Assembly (NCBI GenBank): GCA_039621445.1 | Contig: CP154957.1 | Location: 10,658,409 to 10,722,408 of the forward strand | DNA length: 64,000 nucleotides | Direction of reading: 5' to 3' | DNA from: Euglena gracilis | Lineage: Eukaryota > Euglenida > Euglenophyceae > Euglenales | Part shown: positions 30,521-54,200 of the stretch, piece by piece | Layout: each line of letters starts with the position of its first letter | Position numbering within the stretch: position 1 is the first letter of the stretch | Translations under genes and position numbers: made by a program | The notes under the pieces: model-generated | Seen by the model: the letters and a program-made list of their open reading frames with translations, nothing else | What the model was told of the DNA's origin: nothing | Databases searched by the model: none

Positions 30521-31078
30521 GCAGGCACCCCCCAAAACCCTACCCCCCCCCGGGGGGTCGGATCGGGTGCTATGGGGTGCCTGCCCCTGGCACCCCCCCC
30601 GTGGGGTAGGCACCCGACTAAGCACAAGCCTGCATAGGGTTGCAGGGATTCCCATACAGCCCCCCCCCCCCGGCGACCTCCACTGTTCGTCTGAGATTTT
30701 TGTTCAAGACAGAACTTGAAACCGCCACGTTCCTAGCAGGCACCCCCCTCTGACCCCGGCGCCTTCGGCGCTGGGGGCCCGGAAAAGACCATTTTCAATG
30801 AAAATTTTCTGGGTCCCCCCCCCCCCCGGACCCCTATCCCCCCGGCCCCGGGGGGGGGGGGGTGCCTGCTAGGGGCAGGCACCCCATAGCACCCACCCCC
30901 CTCCCCCCCGGTTGGTAAGCACAAGCCTATGACCCTATGGGTGGTGAGTGGGGGGGGGGTCCGAAAAACTCCCTCATGCATACTGTGTCGGTATGAGCAG
31001 CGAATGGCAGAACGTGCATCCCAGGGGCCGAGCTGTGGATTCAAGTGGCTTGGAGTGACAATTCACCCCCCACCCCAG

Positions 31079-31213
31079 CGGTGTCCGTCTCTGCCCCACG
31101 GTTTGCCCCCGTTGTACTGTACGCCCGTCCCGTCGCATGCACCCCTGATCCGACCTGCCCCCTGGCCCGCCCAACGTTCCCCCATCGACGCTGCAAAACC
31201 CTCCAGGCCTCCC
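31079..31213 (+). other. Unassigned exon-like stretch
   Basis: After CACCCCAG a GC-rich open stretch reads SVSAPRFAPVVLYARPVAC then Cys/Pro-rich text. No family recognised; another frame is also open. Confidence 0.2.
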
Positions 31214-32314
31214 TGCCCCAAAGGAATTTGTGTGCATGTTTATGTGTGCGTGGTCTTTTACGGGTGAGAGAGTCCCAACCGTAGTATAGCTTGGATCTGG
31301 CGGTGGGGGCACGCCCAAGTTCTGGGTCCACCAGGACTCGGGGGGGGGGGTCACCATCACATGTCCGCCATTATTTCGCCGGTCTGCCCACATTCTTTGC
31401 CTTTGACTGGCTGCAAGGTGGAGGTGACCGTTCAATCCGAGACGCAACCGTCCCGCTTCCTGAGGTTCTTTGTGAGGAACAGAGGGAAATTCAAGTTTGA
31501 GTGCTATGGGAATTGCTTGTTTTGTTTGAAAGGTTTTCAATGTCACGAAGCCAAAGGTACATTGGTCAACAATGCTATTCAACTCAGACGTGTCTATTGT
31601 GTTGTGAGCAGTGGCACAAATATGGTCTTTATTTCCATTAATATACAGTCCATTTGCGGCACAGAAACTCGAAGAAACAGCTCGTCGAAGAAAACAGCTT
31701 GTAGATATTTGGTCTCCATGGTTTTTTTCCCAAACCATTTGCAACCTCTGCGGAGGCAGGGGGGGGACTGGTTTTGGAAGAGTGATTTGATTGGATTTGG
31801 GTTCCGATGCCCCTTGGGGCAGAGCTCCTGAATTTGTTCCCAGTGCCGATTCTTTCCCCTGTCGCGTTTGTTTCCAGAGAGTTCCCGGGCACGGTGGCAG
31901 ATCTTTCGAAGTGGCTAATTTTGGAGTTCTGTTTATTTTTTTTTAGAGAAGAACACAACTCTGGAGGGAGCTGGTCTGCGTCTCTGATGGGGTTTATGTG
32001 CAGGGCGAACCTCCTGCTCCTGCAGGGGTCCTTTGCTCACTCTGGGGCCCCGCGGCACAGCTCGAAGCCTCCGGGAGCGCAATGTATGCCCCTGGCCGTC
32101 CGCAGCTCCTTTCTTCCTGTCGTTTCTCACACCCAAGCAACCGCATACGCGTGCGAACATACGTTGTGCACAGACACAAATGGCGATGAGAAAGGCGACC
32201 TTCCGTGTTCAAGCCTGCCGATTGAGAGGGCGATGGAGGATGGATGAAATGGATCGCTTCTGGCCCCAAGACCACCCATCCCCACCACCATGTGTATGGT
32301 CGCGTGTGTTCATG

Positions 32315-32483
32315 TTCATATACATATATATACATAGAGATACATATATATACAGATATAGATACATATATATACACTATATATCATATATATATAGAGA
32401 CAGAGACATACATATACATAGACAGAGACATATACATATACAGATACAGAGACATATACAGATATACAGAGACATATACATAG

Positions 32484-32516
<33 letters not shown>

Positions 32517-32581
32517 GATACATATACACACACACACACAGACACACACACATATACATATACATACATACATATATACAC

Positions 32582-32620
<39 letters not shown>
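32315..32620 (+). repeat. AT/AC/AG microsatellite flanking the Tc1/mariner relic
   Basis: ATACAT-, ACAGAT- and ACAC-rich simple sequence ending in a pure TA run in which the element at 32621 is inserted. Confidence 0.95.
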
Positions 32621-32623
<3 letters not shown>

Positions 32624-32817
32624 TAGGGGAACTAAATAGTGGGACAGTCCATCGGAACTAAATAGTGGGACACTCAAAAAAAAAAAACGAAGTTCCCCCC
32701 GAAACTCACTCGAGCTGCACAAGATTTTTTTTACTGCAAGGAATACGGTATCTATTGTTCTCGCATGAATAATTACTGGCTTTGCCATTCAAAAGATGGC
32801 AATCCGCTTGAGGAAGG

Positions 32818-33165
32818 CCCCCCCTGGGCAATTGTCGCGTGACAAATTGGGCAGTACGGAGGGGGGTGACAATTTCCCGGGGCGGAAATTTGGCCGGCAC
32901 AGAGGGGGGTGACAATGTGGCCGTGATATTGTGCAGCGTTTGGTATGCGAAAGTTCTCAGCACGTTGTAGCGAAATTGAAGATCACTCGAATCATGTCGG
33001 CGAGAAAAGAGTTCACAGTGTAATACTGCAACTGGGCCACACGGTGCCCGCGCCCCCCCCCCCGGCAATTGACGCCCCTGGGCAATTTTCGCCCCTGGCT
33101 GTGCCAGCCAATTTGTCACCCCGGGAAATTGTCACCCCCTTCTGTGTTGCCCAATTTGTCTCCCC
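32818..33165. mobile_element. Second foldback element nested in the left arm of the Tc1 relic
   Basis: Interrupts the left arm between GAGGAAGGC and CCCTCCATGAGAG, which are contiguous in the right arm. Its own arms are inverted copies: GTGACAAATTGGGCAG, GGGGGGTGACAATTTCCCGG at the left against CCGGGAAATTGTCACCCCC, TTGCCCAATTTGTC at the right. Roughly 350 bp, no coding capacity. Confidence 0.8.
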
Positions 33166-33299
33166 CTCCATGAGAGTCCAGGACAGCCATGGCTGGGCAT
33201 GGATTCATACAAAACCCCAAATTGCTGGGAGCAACATCTGCGAAAGCGCGCTGGAGTGCGGACACCAATTCATTTCGGTTAGAGAAAATGCAGCCTTCC

Positions 33300-33510
33300 A
33301 CCCACCCACTCACACACGCATGCACACACGCACACGCGCACACACACCCACACCCACGCACCACATTCACACACACACACACATACATACATACATCACG
33401 CACACCACCGACATGCACACATACACAATCGCACGTGCGCTCTCGAGCACACATGCACGCAGAAGCACACATGCCTGCCTGCACGCATGCATACACATAC
33501 ACATACATCG
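33300..33510 (+). repeat. CA-rich microsatellite inside the Tc1 relic
   Basis: ACAC, ACAT and GCACAC simple sequence between the two arms. Confidence 0.9.
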
Positions 33511-33986
33511 CATATTGACACTTTTTTTTTACAACTGAATGCATTTGTTGCTGGTGACCAAATTATCGCAGCCATGGGATTGCTGAACACCTCCACACCA
33601 AATTTTCCCTTGTAGGGTCTCGGAAAAACGAACCCGGCACCTGGCCTCCGATGAGACCCGACCTAAACCCAATCGGGCACACATGGCCGTTGGTGACCGC
33701 AATCCGCACTCCAGCGTGCTTTCGCAGATGTTGCTCCCAGCAAATGCCCAGCCATGGCTGTCCTGGACTCTCATGGAGGGCCAACACGGTACTGAAGCCT
33801 TCCTCCAGCTCATTGCCATCCTTTAATGCCAGTAAATATTCATGCGAGAACAATAGACACCGTATTCCTTGCAGCTAAAAAAATCTTGTGCAGCTCGAGT
33901 GAGTTTCGGGGGGAACTTCGTTTTTTTTTTTGAGCGTCCCACTATTTAGTTCCGGTGTATTGTCCCATTATTAAGTTCCCCTACTG

Positions 33987-34145
33987 TATATATACACGTA
34001 TGCATATATACATATATATACACACAAATATACATACATATATACATATATACACCTATATACCACATATATATACCTATATACACCACATATACATGTA
34101 TATATATACACACACATACACATATATACATACATACACACACAC
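33987..34145 (+). repeat. TATACA microsatellite
   Basis: Continues the simple sequence into which the Tc1 relic is inserted and reaches to within 60 bp of MYST exon 1. Confidence 0.95.
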
Positions 34146-34200
34146 CTTCTTCACGACCTCATCCACCAACCCACCCACCTATCTCTGCCCTCTCCTCCAG

Positions 34201-48604
<14,404 letters not shown>

Positions 48605-48612
48605 TGTAGTAT

Positions 48613-48654
48613 TTGAGTTGAGTTGAGTTGAGTTGAGTTGAGTTGAGTTGAGTT
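48613..48654 (+). repeat. GAGTT pentanucleotide array
   Basis: Eight perfect units beginning 9 bases after the MYST stop codon, so it would lie in the 3' untranslated region. Confidence 0.97.
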
Positions 48655-49252
48655 ATGTGTTAGTGAGTATTAGTGAGCGAGTGTTAGTGACTGTTTGCGC
48701 ACCTACAGGTGTGTATCTGTCTGTGTGCGTGTGGGTGTGGGTGTGTGTCTGTGAGTGGGTGGGCGGGTGGGTGGGTGGGCGTAGGTGTCTGTGTGTGCTG
48801 CTGCTCTGTATTTTATTGTCTGGTCGGTTGGTGTTGTATTACTTTTGTGTTGTGTTTATGGGTGGTTGTTTTCAAATATCGTTTTTGAACCAGCAACAGC
48901 ACCGCCCAGACGCACATTGACCCTCTGAAGCTGCACTGGACTCCAGTGAGCTACAAAGGCAACACTTAACCCTGACCTCACCGATCTCCATCTGGCCATC
49001 TGACCTCACACCTATGCTCGTGGATTCTTTTTTCGTCACACACCATTTTCCCCCTCACCTCACCGAGGTATTTAGCTTCCCACATGCAGTGAGCAAAGCT
49101 TGTCTGTAGCATTTGTGCATTCAACGTGTTTTGCATCTGCTGCAATCATCATCATTCATCTCCCAAGTAAGCCCCAGGTGAACATTCTCTGTGCAATTTG
49201 TGCCGCGTTTTTTTGTGCAAACGTTGTTCCCAGACGACGTCATCTGATGGGA

Positions 49253-49256
<4 letters not shown>

Positions 49257-49288
<32 letters not shown>

Positions 49289-49497
49289 CACACACCCACA
49301 ACACACACACACACACACAACCCACACGCACACACACACAACCCACACACACACACACACACACAACCCACACACACACACAACACACACACACACACAA
49401 CCCACACACACACACAACCCACACACACACACACACACACACAACCCACACATACACACACACACACACACTCCACACACACACACACACACACACG
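49257..49497 (+). repeat. CA microsatellite with CCCACA interruptions
   Basis: ACAC array broken by CAACCCACA at fairly regular intervals of 20-30 bp. Confidence 0.97.
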
Positions 49498-51160
49498 TAT
49501 CCGCAGGGCGGTCCATGAGGTAGGGGAGTATTTTTTCCCCTTAAGGACCGCCCCTTAAGCGGCCAACAGCCCATCCGGGGATCAAATGGGGTCGAAATCG
49601 AAAAGTCGAAAAACACATTTTTTTGCCGTTTTGGGTGGATGGGTGATGGTCCAAGGATGCCAGAAATCACTTCAGGACCGCCCTGCATATCCGTTTTTGT
49701 GAGTATGGCTTCTGTGCATTTGTGAATATGATCACAAACAATGGGGGCGTCATTCATTATTACTCACCGTCCTGATAGACGGTGGATTTGTTTCCAACAA
49801 CGTCCAAAGGCGCCTGCATTTGGAATATTATGGGGAAACAGTAACCCAAAATTTCAGAGATTGCCATTGCAGTTGCTTATTACCTCAAAGCCAGAATGCG
49901 GGGGATGTGGGGTCCCAAGAGACGGGTAACCGAAGGTGCTTGCCTGTGGGGGTCCCACCAGGACTCAAACCGGGTTCTCTGGGACCACAACACCATCAGA
50001 TTTGAAGGCTGAGTTGCTATGATTCTATATTGTGTGCTTTGTGAATGACACGCTCTCTATTTAAGGTTGGGATTATTGGGATTTCTATTGCCGTGATTCG
50101 GCATGTGTGGGCGTGACTGGGAGTTGGGTCTTGGACTCTGGATAACCATATGGGTGCTTGGCCCCAGGTCATTTTGGTTGTGTTTTTTTTTGTTGTCCCC
50201 CCCCCTCGGGGAGGGGCCGAAACAGTCAGTCAATCACTCTGGAAAAAAGCCAGTCATTCCCTTCTGGGGGGGGGTCGGCATACAGATTTTCGTGATTGGA
50301 TGAGTTGAACCCTCTCAGCCCCCAAGCCTCCTGAAATCAACTCTTTGGGAATGAGTTGTCAATGGTTCTCTCTTCTGCTCAGGGGGGTCTCCATCGCTTG
50401 ACCCACGGCCTTGGGGAAATGTTCCGATCGTTGCACGGCGCAGTACCCGGTGTGATGGGGCGTTGCTGATTTCTTTCCTGACGGGAGTCGTAAAAATTCA
50501 CCTGACGTGATTTGTGGGCCCCAAAATGCACCCAATGCATTTCCTTTTTCGCCCCTTGTGTCCTTTGCATTTAACAGATCCCCAAAACCCCAAAAGGCAG
50601 CAGTTTCTTTCCAGGGACGTTGCGAGGTGGCCCGGGGACCGGGTCAGCACCCTGGGGGGTAGGGAGAGGGTTTAGTTCTTTGCTGACCGAAATTGAGGCG
50701 CCATTGCAATATCCGAACCTTTACCTTTTATCCTAATTCTTATTGGGGAAACTGTATGGCAAGAGGGAGCGAATGGCTTGACCATAAAAATTTGTCCAAC
50801 TCTCCGATCACAATGGTGGCGGTCCCATTAATTCCAAGTTGAATTTTTGGGGCTTCAAATTTAGACGTCCTCCCCCATCCACCAATGTTTCCGGGATTCC
50901 CGTTTAACCCGAGTGCCAGGGGAGGGTGGCGGTTGCATTTTTTTGCCCTGCATTCCATTTCCCCGTGTCCATATTTTTTATATTTTTATTTTTATTTACT
51001 TGTTTATTATTTATATTTATTTGTTTTTTGTTTGTTTGTTTGTTTAGTTATTTTTTACGTTATTTGTATTACATATGTATTTTGATGTATGTTTACACCC
51101 CCTTGCCGGGTGCGACCCACAGCCATCCAGAGAGGGGGGATTGAGGCCGCCATGTGACAG

Positions 51161-51259
51161 CCGCGGTCGCTGCTGCCCCTGCTGGGCCCCCTCTGCCTCC
51201 TCCTCCACGTGGCCGGGGGGGATGGGCAGGTGCTGTGCCTGCTGACCCACTGCTCCAAG
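51161..51259 (+). CDS. VDE-like exon 1 recognised (hydrophobic segment, first cysteines)
   Basis: After TGTGACAG it reads PRSLLPLLGPLCLLLHVAGG then DGQVLCLLTHCSK. The hydrophobic stretch resembles the core of a signal or thylakoid-transfer peptide, and CLLTHC equals CLLKEC of plant VDE. It probably ends AAG|GCATTGGC with a GC donor; ATTGGC and GCCAAT just inside the two intron ends are complementary. Extending to ALA is an alternative. Confidence 0.75.
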
Positions 51260-54200
51260 GCATTGGCCCCGGGCCTGTTTTGCCCCTTTTGCGCCGTTAT
51301 GGACGTTGGTGCGTGGACCAGACTTCGGATCACAGAACATTTCCCCCCAAAATTCGCGCATTTGGGGGTGTTGCTGGAAAGAAGGCAGGATCGAAAAAAG
51401 TACGAGAGATTTGTTTGGGGGATTTAGGATCAGCTGAGGGATTTGTCTGGCCATGATTTTGTTTCAGGGTTCGGCTCCAGGGGGGCTGGACTAAATTTGG
51501 CTGCTTTGGCTAGCAGAAATGCCAGTGGATCTGCCCCCCAAAATACCCGGAATGGGGGGGTCTGCCAGCAGGGCTGGCTAACCACCCCCCATGTTTTTGG
51601 CCCCCTCCTTTTTTGAGCCACCCTGACCCGCCCAAAACTCTTTTCTAGGTTCAAAAAATGTACTACGAGGAATGTTTTCCCCGTGGATATGTCTTCTTCA
51701 TATGATGATGCATTCTTGTTGCTGTTGTTGCTCACAACTGTTGACATTGTGATGCACCCTTGTGAAATGGATAGGTGAATGTATTTGCTACCCATGAACA
51801 GGCTCCAACGCATGGCATGGCACTTGCACATTGTTCTGTTGCAGCTTGAGAGTTCATCCAGTTATGTGACATGTGAGCCCAGGTGTGGGGAAAGCGACCC
51901 CCCCCCCGCCAGGCTGATTTGACCACCGAAGGTGGTCACCTCCTCTGTTGTGCCTGACTTGACCCCCCCCCCACGGAAGATGACACCCTCTCCTTTTTTA
52001 ACGCTAATTTTATTAATTTATAGCATTTTTCTCACAATGTTAGAAGCACCATGATTGTGATTGCTTTCTCTGAAAATCAAGAGTTTTCCATTCGGCATGG
52101 AATGAATACTTCCAATCAGTATTTGTGATGGTTTCACTTCCAAACCTGACTTGATCAGAATCTTGATCTGACTTGGATTGTTGAATGTATTTGTTGGCCC
52201 ACCACGCTCCCCTTTGCCTCTGCGGAAAATATACGCCATTACGTCAATTTTAGCCATTTTGGGCAATTAGGAACCACTTTTCCAGTGCCATCTGTCTTTC
52301 TCTTCGCCACTTTTTTTGCAATTTCCCCATTTATTGCGATTTTCATCACTTTTGGCCATTTTGTGCCATTTTTATAATTGTCATTCATTTACGACACATA
52401 TTATCATTTATTTTGTTTATTATTGTTGTTGTTGTTGTTGTTGTTGTTATTATTATTATTTGCCATTTTGTGCCATTTTTATAATTGTCATTCATTTACG
52501 ACACATATTATTATTTATTTTATTTTTTTTTGTTTATTATTTGCTTATTTTATACTTATTTTTTTTGTGTGCTGTCCTCCGGGGAGCCCCCGAAACGCAG
52601 GCGTGGGCAGCCAATCCAGTGCCAGGGGGACCCCATCTGCCGCACGTGGATGGCATGCACCCGGGCGTGCGACGACGCCATCGCCTGCCAGATCCGCTGC
52701 GGCGACTTGTTTTCTAACGGCCCGGGGGGCATCCGGCATTGGTGGTGGGTGGGTGGGAGGGCCAAACCAACCAGCAGTCCTGGTTGCTGGGGAGGGGTCG
52801 AAGCCCCTCCTCCTTCCCCCCAACCAGGAGTTCTGGGTTGGGGGGTCCCATGCTGTGACCAAGTCGGTTTTTCTCCCAGTGATTCCCATTTTTCGTGTTT
52901 TAGGTTAAAATTAGGTTATGAGTGTTAGATTTAAGATTCAGGCAGAAAATGTAGCTTGAGTTTGCCTCCCATGTGGTCTCAAAACTGGCCTGAATTATTA
53001 TATTCTAATTGGCCAAAATCCAGACCCATGACCAAAACCTGAATCCTAACACAAAGTCCTGATTTTACTCCGAACCTTGACACTATTCCTAATCCCAGCC
53101 TGAAATCTTCAGAACTGGACCAAAGCCTGAGGTGACCTGGTGTTCCAAGATCTGCCCAAACGATACTGCCCAGTACCGACGCCATCAACAAGTTCAGCGA
53201 ATGTCTGATCTCCGATCACCCCCCAGGGCGTCTTTTGGGGTTTGCGATTGTTGCTAGTGGGACGGCTCATTATTGGAATGCCCCACACCCGAAACGCTTG
53301 GCGAGGAAAGTGAGGTTTGCGTGGTAAACAGGTGGATGCCGCAACATCCGAGGCTGTAAATTGGTACCCAAACTTGAAAGCTGGTGGATGGCGTTGTGTT
53401 CCAAACAATTCCACAATGACTTGAAGGCTGCTGATTGATTGTCCCTGGTCGATCATTACAAGCACCTGTGAAATGACTGGGCATGGCTTGGTGTGACTGG
53501 GTGTGAGTGGCTTTGAGGGGGCCCGAAAAGTCATGTGACTCGGCCTGACTGGTTTTGGCTGGGTGATCATATTATTGAATTATTTTTATTATTTATTATT
53601 TTATTATTTTTTTCTGGACATGGACTGCAACCAACGGATGTGGTCTATTTGGTCAACGACAGTTCCAATTTTTCTGTCTTCAGTGGCGGAATGGATGATC
53701 CATGTGTATGGGTGGAGCACATCCATGCTGGGCACATGTCAGACACAATTTCGGAAGTGCCATTTTTCGGCAAGAAGCTTGTGCGTGAGTTATAGAATAT
53801 CTTCGTCTGGCATTCCACATTCTGCATTCCACAGTTTACTCATGTGATTACCACACGGGGCAATCTTTGCTCGCAGCCGTTTCTGGCTTCCCAAGCGGGT
53901 TCAACGTCAGAAGGATGTTTTTTGGTGTGACTGCCTGTGACTGAGCGTGATTGGGGGTGGTTTGGGATTCCGAGGACCATAGGTGCTTGGGCCATTGCAT
54001 GTGCAATGGTGGCATCGACAACAACCACTCACCTTGTGGTGCTCCCACAGTACTTGGCTGGGAAACAGGGTCCGCCGCTCGGGAAACCCGTTGCAGAGTC
54101 CCCCCCCAGTGGCCCTCTTGCCACCGAGACGGCTGCCCTGCCACCACTGTGTGCCGCAGCGCCACACGATGTGCCCCCGGCCAGCCGCGGGGGCGGTTCA

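Larger units (their letters stand above)
32621..33986. mobile_element. Tc1/mariner-type relic, foldback structure
   Basis: Ends with inverted repeats CAGTAGGGGAACTAAATAGT at the left and TTAAGTTCCCCTACTG at the right, each next to TA, the target-site duplication of Tc1/mariner elements. The inverted similarity continues about 195 bp inward on each side (AAGTTCCCCCCGAAACTCA, CTCGAGCTGCACAAGAT, CATGAATA) and resumes at 33165-33262 against 33680-33785. At 33639-33686 the + strand reads TWPPMRPDLNPIGHTW, the WPxxSPDLNPIExxW signature of the transposase DDE domain, so the right arm holds the 3' end of a dead transposase gene; the left arm holds an inverted copy of it. The start of the gene is missing and the centre is CA repeats. 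Confidence 0.85.
48605..51160. other. Interval between MYST and VDE-like genes
   Basis: Contains a GAGTT array (48613-48654, eight units), GT/GGGT simple sequence (about 48705-48810), a large CA array (49257-49497) and otherwise unremarkable sequence. 5' exons of the VDE-like gene may lie here; none was recognised. Confidence 0.6.
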
